A stretch of DNA of 64,000 nucleotides. Source: Mycolicibacterium austroafricanum. GTDB taxonomy: Bacteria; Actinomycetota; Actinomycetes; Mycobacteriales; Mycobacteriaceae. Where the stretch lies: contig NZ_CACSIP010000014.1 in the NCBI RefSeq assembly GCF_902705885.1, positions 1 through 64,000 on the forward strand, written 5' to 3'. Below are positions 1 to 9,297 of this stretch, piece by piece (within the stretch, counting starts at the first letter, position 1; each line of letters begins with the position of its first letter). The translations under genes and the position numbers were made by a program. The notes under the pieces were generated by a model. That model saw only the letters and a program-made list of their open reading frames with translations. It was not told the origin of the DNA and did not search any database.

Positions 1-1
1 C

Positions 2-694
2 GACTACACGCTGGCCATCGGCAAGACACCGATCGTGGTCAACGACAGCCGCGGTTTCTTCACCAGCCGGGTCATCGGCACGTTCGTCAACGAGGCGTTG
101 GCGATGCTCGGTGAGGGCGTCGCCCCGGCCAGCATCGAGCAGGCTGGTTCGCAGGCCGGTTATCCGGCGCCGCCGCTGCAGCTCTCCGATGAGCTCAACC
201 TCGAACTGATGGCCAAGATTGCTACCGCTACCCGCAAGGCGGTGGAAGACGCAGGGGATGCCTACACTCCGCACCCGGCCGAGGCCGTCGTCAACACGAT
301 GATCGAGATCGGCCGGCCGTCGCGCCTCAAGGGCGCCGGCTTCTACGAATACGTCGACGGCAAGCGCGCCGGACTGTGGGACGGCCTCGCCGAGACCTTC
401 AACTCGGGATCTTCCTCGATCCCGCTGCAGGACATGATCGACCGCATGCTGTTCGCCGAGGCGCTCGAGACCCAGAAGTGCCTCGACGAGGGCGTGCTCA
501 CCTCGACCGCTGATGCGAACATCGGCTCCATCATGGGCATCGGGTTCCCGCCCTACACCGGTGGTTCGGCCCAGTTCATCATCGGCTACCAGGGTGCCCT
601 CGGCACCGGCAAGGACGCCTTCGTCGCCCGCGCCAAAGAACTGGCAGCCAAATACGGCGACCGCTTCACCCCACCGGAGTCGCTGACCAAGTAG
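2..694 (+). CDS. fadB: 3-hydroxyacyl-CoA dehydrogenase / enoyl-CoA hydratase, C-terminal part (partial)
   Basis: This is the 3' end of a gene that starts before the window; the frame is open from base 2. The protein reads as the C-terminal 3-hydroxyacyl-CoA dehydrogenase region of the trifunctional FadB family (Rv0860-like). The signature VVNDSRGFFTSRV, which follows the NAD-binding domain, is at the start, and a GRPSRLKGAGFYEY stretch lies further on. The family carries out the hydration and NAD-dependent oxidation steps of fatty-acid beta-oxidation in the cytoplasm. It ends at TAG 24 bp from a convergent small gene. The hydratase half cannot be seen, so the name rests on the C-terminal domain alone. 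Confidence 0.85.
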   Translation, partial: DYTLAIGKTPIVVNDSRGFFTSRVIGTFVNEALAMLGEGVAPASIEQAGSQAGYPAPPLQLSDELNLELMAKIATATRKAVEDAGDAYTPHPAEAVVNTMIEIGRPSRLKGAGFYEYVDGKRAGLWDGLAETFNSGSSSIPLQDMIDRMLFAEALETQKCLDEGVLTSTADANIGSIMGIGFPPYTGGSAQFIIGYQGALGTGKDAFVARAKELAAKYGDRFTPPESLTK

Positions 695-718
695 CCCGCA
701 CCGCACCGACAAAGTGTC

Positions 719-1081
719 CTACGCCGGCGGTGCGACATACCCCCCAGCAGAATTCCGCAGCTGCCAGATCATGTTGGGGCACAGGAGTCCAACCGCGTAG
801 GACACAACATAGTTAGCCGACTGCTCGTTGTTGGGTCGGACCTCGTTCTTCACATCTGCAAGGATGTCGGCGTAGCGCTTGCCGTTCGCAACGTCGTCGC
901 AGATTCCGTGGCCGAACCCAAGGGCGTCGTTGTTGGGGAAGTCGAAGTGGCGCCGGACCACAACGTTGTAGGTGTACTCCACCTCTGGGGCGGGAGCGGC
1001 ACCAGCGGACGGAGCCAGCATCTGCGCCGCGGCGGCGATGACGCCTGTACACAGGGTGACAGCAGCTGCCGAATGGGTCAT
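719..1081 (-). CDS. DUF732 small secreted protein
   Basis: A 120-residue protein with a Sec signal peptide (hydrophobic residues about 5-28, likely cleaved after SAGAAPA). The mature part has the DUF732 layout common in mycobacteria: an H-G-I-C-D segment (GHGICDDVANGK), then a NYVVSYAVGLLCP helix, so two conserved cysteines that probably form a disulfide. DUF732 proteins are exported and have no established function. The ATG start puts the signal peptide at the N-terminus. It runs convergent with the fadB end and alone on its strand. Confidence 0.75.
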   Translation of the reverse strand: MTHSAAAVTLCTGVIAAAAQMLAPSAGAAPAPEVEYTYNVVVRRHFDFPNNDALGFGHGICDDVANGKRYADILADVKNEVRPNNEQSANYVVSYAVGLLCPNMIWQLRNSAGGYVAPPA

Positions 1082-1327
1082 TTGTTTAACTATAGGCGAC
1101 GGGCCCGCCCGACATCAGAATTCCGGTATCTCAGGCGGCTCCAGTTCATCTGCGGAGCCATCGGGGCGGGCAGCCTCGACCTGGGGGGCCTTGCGGAACG
1201 ATCCCCGCAGTCGCGAAGGCGCGCGACACAGGTCACGCGGTGAGATGACGGCCGCCTCCTTGTCTCCCTTTGAAGTCACCTTGGCGAATCCCACGCCAGA
1301 TCCCGCGGCCGAGTCACCTGCGTTCGC

Positions 1328-2137
1328 TCAGTCGTCATCCGGATGAATCACCGCGCGTAGGAACTCCGCTGTTCTGGCGTGCTGCGGAGCGTTGAAAATG
1401 ACCTCGGGCGAGCCCTGTTCGAGGATCCGGCCCTGTTCCATCACGATGACCCGGTCCGCGACTCGGGCCGCGAAGCGCATCTCGTGGGTGACGATGATCA
1501 TCGTCATCCCCGACTCGGCGAGATCGCGCATCACCTTGAGCACCTCACACCAACTCCGGGTCCAGCGCCGAGGTCGCCTCGTCGAAGAGCATCGCCTTGG
1601 GCTCCATCGCGAGAGCCCTGGCGATCGCAACACGCTGCTGCTGTCCGCCGGACAGCTCGTGCGGACGGTTGTCCATCCGCTCAGCGAGCCCCATCCGAGT
1701 CAGCAGCCGAACGGCCTGCGCGTCCGCCTCCCGTTTGCCGATCTTGCGCACCCCCATCGGCGCAGCCATCACGTTCTGCCGGGCGGTCAGGTGCGGAAAG
1801 AGATTGAACCGCTGAAAGACCATTCCCAGTTCGAGCCGCGCGCGAGCCGCGCCGTTTTGGGATCGAGGCGATGTCGGCCGTCGGTGATGTCCTGAATGAC
1901 TTTGCCGTCGAACGTGATTCGCCCGTGATCGATGGTTTCCAGCGCATTGATGGTCCGGATGAGTGTCGTTTTCCCTGATCCGCTCGGGCCGATGACCGCG
2001 ACGACCTCTCCCTCACCGACAGTGAGATCGACGCCGCACAAGACAGGGACTCCGCTGAACGAACGCCGGATGTTCTCAACGACGATCAACGGCGTCGACT
2101 GCGGCTCGTCCGCGTGCGCAGGTGTCATAGATGTCAT
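1328..2137 (-). pseudogene. Amino-acid ABC transporter ATP-binding protein, broken by two frameshifts
   Basis: Three overlapping frames together spell a GlnQ/HisP-type ATPase. Frame one (2137 down to about 1845) carries Walker [10 protein letters not shown]. Frame two (about 1823 to 1548) carries [13 protein letters not shown], the signature LSGGQQQR and the Walker B region [14 protein letters not shown]. Frame three (about 1560 to 1328) carries the H-loop IIVTHEM and a normal C-terminus. The shifts fall near 1845 and near 1548, where about two bases are missing between DPELV and EVLKVM. An intact homologue is about 250 residues and would fill exactly this span. With the truncated permease directly upstream, this looks like real decay, although sequencing error is possible. 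Confidence 0.85.
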
Positions 2138-2148
2138 GGTGTGTGTCC

Positions 2149-2556
2149 CTACGTAGCGATAGCGCTTGCGGACGCTTTACTCTGCGTGCGCGGTCTAGTC
2201 AGGTCGAGCCGGTGTTCCAGCCATCGCAGGAACAGGCTCGTTGGGTAGCTCACCATGAGGTACAGAACTCCAATGACCGCATACACCTCCATATATCGAA
2301 ACGTTTCGGATCCGATGATCTGCGCGGTGAAGAGCATCTCCGCAACCGACACCGTGGAGGCCAGTGCGCTGTCTTTGAACAACGAGACGGCGTAGTTTCC
2401 CGTCGGCGGGAGTGCGACCCTCGTCGCCTGGGGCAGGATGACAACCCGCATCTGAGTGAACCAGTCCATCGCCAGTGCTGCGCCGGCCTCCCACTGTCCC
2501 TTCTCGACGCTGATGATCGCGCCGCGGAACACCTCGCTCAGGTAGGCGCTGGTATT
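2149..2556 (-). pseudogene. Amino-acid ABC transporter permease, N-terminal half missing
   Basis: About 135 residues match the C-terminal half of a polar amino-acid permease (HisM/GlnP type). They contain the NTSAYLSEVFRGAI segment, the EAA-loop-like GQWEAGAALAMD...ILPQATRVALPPTGN that contacts the ATPase, and two later membrane helices. The first membrane segments are absent. Instead the reading frame continues upstream without a stop, to about 2715, into intein-derived sequence, so the surviving ORF is a chimera. The ATPase relic follows 11 bp downstream. The protein cannot form a complete permease. Confidence 0.8.
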
Positions 2557-3222
2557 GAGGTGCCAACAGTCTCGATCGCCTGCTTTGCGAATCTGCGTAA
2601 TCCTGCTTGAAACACCGACCCGCAGCAGCAGCATCACGTCGTCGATCAATCGGCGGCTTGTCGAGGTAGTAGATCCGCCCCTGAGCGGTCTTTGCATCCC
2701 AGCGAACAGATCCATCGGTCGCCCAGAGATGCCGCAGGAACAAGGCCACCTGCTCGTTCAGTACTGCGAATACCTCTGCTGGTACGTACTTTTCGTAACT
2801 GCGCAAATCCGTACAAGCCCAGACCGTCTAGCCATTCGGCGATGGGGTTGCGCCTGCCGTGGGTCAGTCGGTACGGCGCGGGGAGTCGCATCGTAGTTAC
2901 GCGTGCCGCGGCGTACCCATCACGGATGGGTGTCACCCCAAAATGTGCCGCGGCGATGGTCACTGCAGAGAGGTTCGCCTCGTCGATGGATGCGTAGCGG
3001 ACTGGTTGGCGCTTGATGCGGGATCCGTCGCCGATCATGTGTGCCAGCATGACGACCCCTTAGTCATACATCGCTTCAATCTGAGTCGGCTCAACGAGAC
3101 GTCGCAGCGCAGCGATTCGGCTCCCCTTGCACAACTTGGTCACGGAGGTCCACCCGTCGAGCTTGCGAACTCTGTGGCTCGACGCCACCGTCAGTTGCCT
3201 GTCGGGTGAACCGCCTGCGCGG
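2556..3222 (-). pseudogene. Displaced DnaB-intein fragment (block B plus DOD homing-endonuclease domain)
   Basis: On the minus strand three frames reproduce the middle of the large DnaB intein found at 31620-32894. The order is VASSHRV (block B region), DGWTSVTKL, RRLVEPTQIEAMYD, a TAA stop, LAHMIGDGS (first LAGLIDADG-like motif), KRQPVRYASIDEANL, RLPAPYRLTHG, then after a frameshift VPAEVFAVLNEQVAL and LRHLWATDGSV (second motif), and after another frameshift LIDDVMLLLRVG and CWHLN. By hand count 63 of 81 residues from LAHMIGDGS onward agree with the resident intein. Both splice junctions are missing, as is any DnaB extein. It stops where the ABC permease begins. Confidence 0.9.
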
Positions 3223-3234
3223 GGTCGCTACTGC

Positions 3235-3790
3235 GGACGTTCTGGTCAACCAAACTTCCACTGTCGTGCGCCAAATACGTTGTGGCCAAATGTATCAACG
3301 ATACATCGTACCCGTGAAGGGTGGATGTACTGCTGCGCGGTCCTGGATGCGTTCAGCCGCAGGATCGTCGGCTGGTCAATAGATTCGAAGGTCGACGCCA
3401 CCTTGGTCGTCAACGCGTTGGATAGAGCCATTCGTAACCGCCGGCCGCCTGCTGGCGGCATCGTCCAGGCTGACCACGGAACGCATTTCACATCATGGGT
3501 TTTCGGCGAAAAGGTCAGGTCATCGGGACTGCTGCCGTCGTTCGGATCATTTGCTGAAGGCCTGGACAGCGCGATGATGGAGAGCTTCCGGTCCTTCATG
3601 CAGACCGAACTACTTGACCGCGAGAAGTGGAAAACCCGCGTCGAGCCCGCCAACGCGATCGTCGACTACATCGAAATCTCCCACGACGGGCAACGCCGCC
3701 ACTAGGCGCTGAAATACCGCACCTGATCGAAGACGAACTATCCCTCACCAACGACAACCCGACCGCCGTCAGCTAGCCATCAGGACTGAA
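3235..3790 (+). mobile_element. IS3-family transposase (OrfB) relic
   Basis: From about 3270 the frame reads as the integrase core of an IS3-family OrfB: APNTLW, then REGWMYCCAVLDAFSRRIVGW, then QADHGTHFTSWVF with the second catalytic Asp, then MMESF with the catalytic Glu, and the WKTRVEPANAIVDYIE tail. The first catalytic Asp, normally in a VTDIT motif, is replaced (PNVST), and stop codons interrupt the tail after 3702. The upstream orfA and the N-terminus of orfB are absent. It is therefore an inactive remnant. It lies opposite and adjacent to the intein fragment. Confidence 0.85.
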
Positions 3791-3888
3791 ACCCAACAGG
3801 TAGGGCAGGTCGAGATTTCACCTATTTTGTGCAACAGACCCGCGACTGTAGGAGTGGCTACTAGTCCCGGTCGTGCTCATCACGTCGT

Positions 3889-4344
3889 TCATTCGTAACT
3901 ACAGATGACGTCGACTTTGGCGGCGGATTTGCTGGTGGGGTCGAATTCGTAGTCCAACCACTCCTTGGCCAAGCGGCGAGCGAGCTCGAGACCGATGACC
4001 CGCTGCCCCATGCACAGCACCTGCGCATTGTTTGACAGCACCGAGCGTTCGACGGAGAACCCGTCGTGGGCGGTGACGGCACGGATACCGGACACCTTGT
4101 TGGCGGCAATCGCCACACCCAGGCCGGTGCCGCAGATCAGCAGCGCGCGATCGGCTTTGCCGTCGGCGACCAGGCCGGCCGCAGTTACCGCAATGTGCGG
4201 ATATGCGGTGTCCTCGCCGGTGCCGACGCCGACGTCGGTGACCTCGACCACCCGGGCATCGGCGTTCAAGTCGCCCTTGAGGGCCTCCTTGTACTCGAAC
4301 CCGGCGTTGTCGGACCCCACCACGATCCGCAGATTGGACGGCAT
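3889..4344 (-). CDS. derI: RpiB-type sugar-phosphate isomerase, probable D-erythrulose-4-phosphate isomerase
   Basis: A 151-residue RpiB/LacAB family isomerase. The N-terminal [12 protein letters not shown] segment corresponds to the RpiB SDHAG loop, with Asn in place of His. [16 protein letters not shown] carries the active-site Cys and the phosphate-binding loop. The ATG shares one base with the TAA stop of the upstream kinase, so the two are translationally coupled. In Mycobacterium smegmatis the tetritol pathway pairs a DAK-type D-erythrulose kinase (DerK) with an RpiB-type isomerase (DerI) that makes D-erythrose 4-phosphate. The same pairing is seen here, but the actual sugar is inferred. 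It is the last gene of the minus-strand unit that starts at 8373. Confidence 0.7.
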   Translation of the reverse strand: MPSNLRIVVGSDNAGFEYKEALKGDLNADARVVEVTDVGVGTGEDTAYPHIAVTAAGLVADGKADRALLICGTGLGVAIAANKVSGIRAVTAHDGFSVERSVLSNNAQVLCMGQRVIGLELARRLAKEWLDYEFDPTSKSAAKVDVICSYE

Positions 4345-6086
4345 TACTTGTCCCCTCCTGAGTTCAGGGTCCCAGCAATGGTGTTGGCGCACATCGCCAG
4401 CGACGTGGCTCCGGCATCCGGGGTGCCGATGCTGCGTTCGGCCAACGGCCGTGCGCGACCGATCTTGGGCCGCAACTCCGCCGTGGCCGTGGCAGCGTCA
4501 GTGGCGGCCTGCGCGGCGCTCGGCCACGCGTCCCGCCACGACTCCCCTTCGCCAGCCCGGCGCTCCATCTCTTCGATGAACGGCAGCAGGGCGTCGAGCA
4601 TCGTCTTGTCACCAGGGGCCGCACCACCGAGGCTGATCAAGGCGTCGTAGCCGTCACGCAAACCAGCAGCCACCGTCGCCGCCGATGGAGTCCCGGTGTC
4701 CCCCAGCCGAGCGCCCAATGCTGAAAGCATTGCACCCCAGAGAACTCCGGACGTACCGCCGGCTCTGGCCGCCCACTCCCTGCCGGCCGCGGCGAGCACC
4801 GACGCGGGGCCGCCTCCATCGGTGGCAGCCTTGTCCGCTGCTATCCGCGCAGCCGACGAGCCCTTGACCATGCCGCGCCCGTGGTCGCCGTCGCCGGCGA
4901 CGGCATCGATGCGGCCCAGTTCGTCTTCAGCGTCGGCCAGCATGTCGGCGATGGCGTCGACGGCCCGAGCGACGAACTGACCACAGCGCCGGCCGTCGCC
5001 GTCGGAGAGCTCCGCGAGCACCGGTGTCTGCACCGCCGCGTCAGCGGCGGCGTCTGTGCGCTTCTCCCCCGCCTGCTCGGACACGGCGGCGCCTTTGCGA
5101 TAGGCCGGGGTGTCGGCAGAGGCGGTCCAGTACTTCTCGAGTTCGTCGTCGAGCCACATCACCGTCAGCGAGCATCCCGCCATGTCGAGACTGGTGACGA
5201 GCTCGCCTACCTCGGGTTCGATGATCTCGAAGTCTTTTTCGCGCAGTAGTTGTGCGGCGGTGCCCCACACCACGAACAGTTCCTCGTACTTGGTGCGGCC
5301 CAGCCCGTTGAGGATCACCGCGATGCGCCGCGACGCGTTCTCGGGGAGGTCCTCGAGCACACCCCGGACCAGGGTTGCGGCCAGTTCCGCCGCCGACGGC
5401 ATCGGATGGTCTGCCACTCCCGGCTCACCGTGGATGCCTAGCCCTAGACCCATGTGCCCCTCGGGGACGGTGAACAGCGAATGGTCGGCACCCGGCAGGG
5501 TGCAGCCGTCGAACGCCACCCCCAGGGTGCGGCTGGCGTCGTTGGCGGCCTGCGCCACCCGCACCACACCGGCGAGGTCCAAACCGTCCTCTGCCGCAGC
5601 CGAAGCGCACTTGAACACGGTGAAATCCCCGGCGATCCCGCGCCGCTTGGCTTCCTCCCCCTTCGGGGCAGAGGCCACATCGTCGGTGACCGCGAAGTAC
5701 ACCGCTTCGATGCCCTCACTCTCGAGCTGCGCAACGGCCAGGCCGAAGTTCATCACGTCACCGGCGTAGTTGCCCGTGGTCAGCAGGACACCGGCGTCAC
5801 CGTGCGCCGCGCGGGCCACCGACGCCGCTTCCTGCGCTGAGGGCGAGGTGAATATATTGCCTACCACTGCACCATCAGCGAAGCCCGGGCCTACCATGCC
5901 GCAGAAAGCCGGGTAGTGCCCCGACCCGCCTCCAATCACCACCGCCACCTTGCCCGACGCCGTCCTGGTCGCCCGCACCACGCCGCCGGGCACTCCGGCT
6001 ACGTAATGGGCATGGGCATCAAGAAACCCCACAAGCATGTCTTCGGTGAACTGCGCCGGATCATTGAACAGCTTTGTCATGGCCAA
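4344..6086 (-). CDS. derK: Dihydroxyacetone-kinase-family ketose kinase (DhaK-DhaL fusion)
   Basis: A 580-residue single-chain kinase. Residues 1 to about 330 are the DhaK domain, with the [10 protein letters not shown] loop and the histidine in GLGIHGEPG that binds the ketone covalently in this family. A linker follows, and about residues 365-580 form the DhaL ATP-binding domain with [10 protein letters not shown], whose aspartates hold Mg-ATP. Such enzymes phosphorylate dihydroxyacetone or erythruloses using ATP. Coupling to an RpiB-type isomerase (TAATG overlap) favours a tetrulose or pentulose over dihydroxyacetone. It follows the LLM oxidoreductase after 32 bp, in one likely operon from the 8373 promoter. 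Confidence 0.75.
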   Translation of the reverse strand: MAMTKLFNDPAQFTEDMLVGFLDAHAHYVAGVPGGVVRATRTASGKVAVVIGGGSGHYPAFCGMVGPGFADGAVVGNIFTSPSAQEAASVARAAHGDAGVLLTTGNYAGDVMNFGLAVAQLESEGIEAVYFAVTDDVASAPKGEEAKRRGIAGDFTVFKCASAAAEDGLDLAGVVRVAQAANDASRTLGVAFDGCTLPGADHSLFTVPEGHMGLGLGIHGEPGVADHPMPSAAELAATLVRGVLEDLPENASRRIAVILNGLGRTKYEELFVVWGTAAQLLREKDFEIIEPEVGELVTSLDMAGCSLTVMWLDDELEKYWTASADTPAYRKGAAVSEQAGEKRTDAAADAAVQTPVLAELSDGDGRRCGQFVARAVDAIADMLADAEDELGRIDAVAGDGDHGRGMVKGSSAARIAADKAATDGGGPASVLAAAGREWAARAGGTSGVLWGAMLSALGARLGDTGTPSAATVAAGLRDGYDALISLGGAAPGDKTMLDALLPFIEEMERRAGEGESWRDAWPSAAQAATDAATATAELRPKIGRARPLAERSIGTPDAGATSLAMCANTIAGTLNSGGDK

Positions 6087-6118
6087 TCAACTCCTGAACG
6101 ATGAAAACGCTTGAGCTA

Positions 6119-7042
6119 TCAGGCAAGCCGGGAGAGTACCGCCTCGAACTCACGGGCAGCGGGCTGCTGCAGGGTGTAGTAGGAGTAGCCCCAACGCTCG
6201 CGGCGCTCATGTAGTCGGTCGACGATCTCATCGACCGATCCCAAAAGGACGATCGGCGAGTTCAGGATGTTTTCCACGTCGGCTCCGAAGACCGGCTCTA
6301 AATGTGCCGCGTCCGCTCGAGGGTCGGCGACCACACCGGCGTGCCGGAGCCAGGCATGGAACTCTATCTGAGGCATTCGTTCTCCAGCCGCGCTGCGGAT
6401 CCATTCGAACTTTCGGTCAATTCCCTCTGGCAGACCATCGGCCGGGTTCCGGCGCAGACTCGATGCCAGTGTGGGATTGACACCAATGATGTCGGCGTGA
6501 GCCGCGGCATAGGTCAACATCCGCTTTCCGCCACCGGCAATGAAGATCGGCGGGCCTCCCGCTGTCTTCGGCTTCGGAGTTCCGTCCAGTTCGCTGATGT
6601 GATAATGCTGACCGTCGAAGCTGAATGAGTTCGCGGAGAATGCCCCTTTCAGGACGGTGACGTATTCCATCAGACGATCCACCCGAGTACCGGGTTCGTT
6701 CATGGCGATACCGGATGTGCGGTAATCATTGACTTGGTAGCCGGCACCCAGACCGACCTCGAGCCGCCCCCCGCTCAGCATGTCGATCGAGGCGAGCTCG
6801 CGCGCGAGAACCGCAGGGTGTCGAAAGTCTGTGCATAACACCGCAGTAGCGACATTGAGAGTGGTGGTCGCAGCGGCGGCCGTAGCCATCGCGGTGATCG
6901 GCCCATAACCTTCGTCGAAATGGTCCGGCGCAAACATCGTCGAGTACCCGACATCTTCCAGGTAACGGGCGGACTCCGGCCAGTTCATCCCCTCGAACGG
7001 ACCCATCATCTCGACACCGAATCTGATTCTTGGAGTAGCCAT
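6119..7042 (-). CDS. LLM-class (luciferase-like) F420- or FMN-dependent oxidoreductase
   Basis: A 307-residue TIM-barrel protein of the luciferase-like monooxygenase family. It resembles the mycobacterial group annotated as F420-dependent (MSMEG_2516-like). Visible features are FGVEMMGPFEGMNW at the N-terminus, TMFAPDHFDEGYGP, ELASIDMLSGGRLEVGLGAGY and a cofactor-phosphate region near PPIFIAGGGKRML. It could oxidise an alcohol with F420 or oxygenate a substrate with FMNH2; sequence alone does not decide. It lies 35 bp after the aminotransferase and 32 bp before the kinase, so it probably acts in the same pathway. Confidence 0.75.
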   Translation of the reverse strand: MATPRIRFGVEMMGPFEGMNWPESARYLEDVGYSTMFAPDHFDEGYGPITAMATAAAATTTLNVATAVLCTDFRHPAVLARELASIDMLSGGRLEVGLGAGYQVNDYRTSGIAMNEPGTRVDRLMEYVTVLKGAFSANSFSFDGQHYHISELDGTPKPKTAGGPPIFIAGGGKRMLTYAAAHADIIGVNPTLASSLRRNPADGLPEGIDRKFEWIRSAAGERMPQIEFHAWLRHAGVVADPRADAAHLEPVFGADVENILNSPIVLLGSVDEIVDRLHERRERWGYSYYTLQQPAAREFEAVLSRLA

Positions 7043-7077
7043 GAAGAGTCCTTTCGAGGCGAGATTTCGGCAGGGGC

Positions 7078-8373
7078 TCAGCCGACGCGAAGCGACAGAT
7101 AGCCGAAAGCGCCGTCCGACGCGTCGAGAGCGCGGTCAATGTCGTCGGAGGTATGAGCCGTAGACAGGAACCAGTTGTGGAACGGATGGAACAGCGCACC
7201 ACGACGCAGAGCTTCTGCGCTCCAAATGTACGCATAATCCAGCGGTTTGCCATCGGTGAAGCGCATGAACGGCATTGCCGGCGGGCCGCTGACGACCACG
7301 GAGAAGCCGTGGCTTGCGGCCTGCTCTCGCAGGCCGTTCATCAGCTGCTCACCGCGGGCCTTCATCACGCTGGTTGCATCCATCTCCACCATGGCATCGA
7401 GACACGCGATACTGGCTGCCATCTCGGCCGATCCGTACCAGAAAGAACCGGTCGCATAGATCGATGAGGCGGCGTCGGCCAACGATTCGATGCCGGCGAC
7501 CGCAGAGAGCGGGTATCCGTTGGCAATGCACTTCGAGTAGCAGCTGAGATCGGGGCTGATACCTAGTGGCTCCCAGCTACCCTTGACCGACACCCGGAAG
7601 CCTGATCGCACATCGTCGAGGATCAGCACCGCACTCTTCTCGTCACAGATCTTGCGGATTGTGCGCGCGAACGCGAGATCCACGGCAATCTGGTCATTTT
7701 CAGTTTCGTGACGGTGCGGCGTGATGATGATCGCCGCGAGATCCTCACCGGCGAGAGCGACAGCCTCTTCGAGGCTCACCAGGTCGTTGTAGGTGAACTC
7801 GATGATGTTCGCGCGGTCCTCAGCGGTGATGCCGGCAGGGCCCGGCGTGTACCACGGCGTCGAACCGTGGTAGGAACGACGCGCCTTGAGTACCTTGCTG
7901 CGCCCGGTGGCTGCGCGGGCGATGGTGGTGGCCACCGTGGTGGCATCCCCGCCGTTCTTGCCAAACATCGCCCAGTCAGCGTGTTCCACCAGATCGACAA
8001 ACTTCTCAGCCAGCTCAACGCTTTTCGGAGAGGGGCCGTAGGCCAGGCCACGATTGGCCAGCTCGGAACGGTAGGCGTCGTCGATGATCGGATTGTTATA
8101 GCCGAGGATCATCGGACCCCACGAGCACATCAGGTCTATCGCTTCGTTGCCATCGACATCCCACACCCGCGACCCACTGCTGCGCGAGTAGAACTGCGGA
8201 AACCCCTCGGGGTAGTTGGGCGCTTTGATGTGGCCGTACATGCCGCCCGGGAGCACTCGGCCGGCCCTCTCCCGCCAGGCCAGGTCGACGGTGTTCGGCA
8301 GATCCGCGGCCCGCACCGGGTTGCGCGTCTGAGGTCGAGAAGGCGCGCCGACCGGCGCTCCAGCATGGTCCAT
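7078..8373 (-). CDS. Class III (glutamate-1-semialdehyde aminomutase-like) PLP aminotransferase
   Basis: A 431-residue fold-type I PLP enzyme closest to HemL-like aminotransferases. Residues ILDDVRSGFRV hold the Asp that contacts the PLP nitrogen, and CYSKCIANGYPLSAVAG holds the Schiff-base Lys. The C-terminus FHNWFLSTAHTSDDIDRALD matches the GSAM group. The genuine HemL of haem synthesis is normally elsewhere, so this copy is probably catabolic, acting on an omega- or beta-amino substrate. It has a good ribosome site (GGAGCAACC before ATG) and a short leader from the operator-containing promoter at 8404-8432. A shrunken relic of a second enzyme of this type lies at 23281. Confidence 0.8.
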   Translation of the reverse strand: MDHAGAPVGAPSRPQTRNPVRAADLPNTVDLAWRERAGRVLPGGMYGHIKAPNYPEGFPQFYSRSSGSRVWDVDGNEAIDLMCSWGPMILGYNNPIIDDAYRSELANRGLAYGPSPKSVELAEKFVDLVEHADWAMFGKNGGDATTVATTIARAATGRSKVLKARRSYHGSTPWYTPGPAGITAEDRANIIEFTYNDLVSLEEAVALAGEDLAAIIITPHRHETENDQIAVDLAFARTIRKICDEKSAVLILDDVRSGFRVSVKGSWEPLGISPDLSCYSKCIANGYPLSAVAGIESLADAASSIYATGSFWYGSAEMAASIACLDAMVEMDATSVMKARGEQLMNGLREQAASHGFSVVVSGPPAMPFMRFTDGKPLDYAYIWSAEALRRGALFHPFHNWFLSTAHTSDDIDRALDASDGAFGYLSLRVG

Positions 8374-8403
8374 GGTTGCTCCTTCGATGTACGAACTGAA
8401 TCA

Positions 8404-8432
8404 AATCTAGGACACATGCCCTAACTTGTCAA
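8404..8432 (-). promoter_or_regulatory. Promoter with 16-bp palindromic operator (site a), aminotransferase-derI operon
   Basis: On the minus strand there is TTGACA at 8432-8427, a 17-bp spacer and TAGATT at 8409-8404. The palindrome TAGGACACATGCCCTA (8408-8423) fills the spacer and overlaps the -10. Its arms, TAGG-CA and TG-CCTA, are shared with five other sites in the island. Predicted transcription starts about 25 bases before the 8373 start codon. Confidence 0.7.
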
Positions 8433-8466
8433 CGCGGTTTCTCCAACAGCATTGGCACTGAGTGCT

Positions 8467-9297
8467 TTACAGGTCGCGTATCCGTTTGGCGGGGTCGACA
8501 TCCGGGTGAGCGGCGAGGAGTTCTTTGGTGTAATCGTCTGTCGGTCTATGGAACACCTCGGCGGCCGGGCCGTGTTCCACGATCCTGCCGTGATGCATGA
8601 TCGCGATGCGGTCCGAGACCTGTGCCAGCACCGCGAGCTGATGGCTGACGAAGAGAATCGACAGACCGAGCTCGTCACGAAGATCGAGGAACAGGTTGAG
8701 CAACTGAGTTTGGACGGACACGTCCAGTGCGCTCACAGCCTCGTCCGCGATCAAGACCTTCGGCCGCGCAGCCAACGCGCGTGCAATCGCCACCCGCTGT
8801 CGCTGCCCGCCGGACAGGTCCCGCGGCATCCGCCCGGCCGTGGACGGTGACAGCTGAACCTGGTCCAACAGCGCAGCGACAAACTCTCTGGGGTTCTCGG
8901 CACCGTTGATGCCGTGGACATGGCCCACTTCGGCGAGCGCCTTGCCTACTGTCATCCGAGGATTGAGAGAGGCATAGGGGTCCTGGAACACCATCTGCAT
9001 CTGGCGTCGGATCCTGCGCAGTGCTGCGCCTTTGGCGACCAGGACGTCGATGTCACCCAACAGGACGCGCCCGTCGTCGGGCTCGACAAGCCTGATGAGA
9101 CAACGGGCAAGCGTAGTCTTCCCACTACCGGATCCGCCTGCCAGTCCCATGATCTCACCGCGTCGCAACGAGAAGGAGACGTCGTCGACAGCCGCACGAA
9201 CCGCGGCTGTCACCGATTTCCTTCGAACACCGCGAGGTGCCGAGAATCGCTTGGACAGGTTCTCGACCACGAGCACGTTGTCAGTCAACCAGACCAC
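8467..9297 (-). CDS. Oligopeptide/dipeptide-type ABC importer ATP-binding protein (DppF/OppF type)
   Basis: An ABC ATPase of about 276 residues. It has Walker [12 protein letters not shown], a Q-loop at VFQDPYASLNPRM, the signature DLSGGQRQR, Walker B VLIADEAVSALDVS and an H-loop histidine in LFVSHQL. I chose the GTG at 9297, which overlaps the end of the partner ATPase; a TTG at 9288 (reading TTGACTGA across that stop) is nearly as good, and the longer frame from 9378 has no family support. It is the last gene of the five-gene importer and would pair with the upstream ATPase to energise the two permeases. Confidence 0.8.
   Translation of the reverse strand: MVWLTDNVLVVENLSKRFSAPRGVRRKSVTAAVRAAVDDVSFSLRRGEIMGLAGGSGSGKTTLARCLIRLVEPDDGRVLLGDIDVLVAKGAALRRIRRQMQMVFQDPYASLNPRMTVGKALAEVGHVHGINGAENPREFVAALLDQVQLSPSTAGRMPRDLSGGQRQRVAIARALAARPKVLIADEAVSALDVSVQTQLLNLFLDLRDELGLSILFVSHQLAVLAQVSDRIAIMHHGRIVEHGPAAEVFHRPTDDYTKELLAAHPDVDPAKRIRDL

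Noticed and set aside
908..1346. Plus-strand frames opposite the DUF732 gene
   Set aside because: They have no domain similarity or ribosome site and overlap a well-supported secreted-protein gene.
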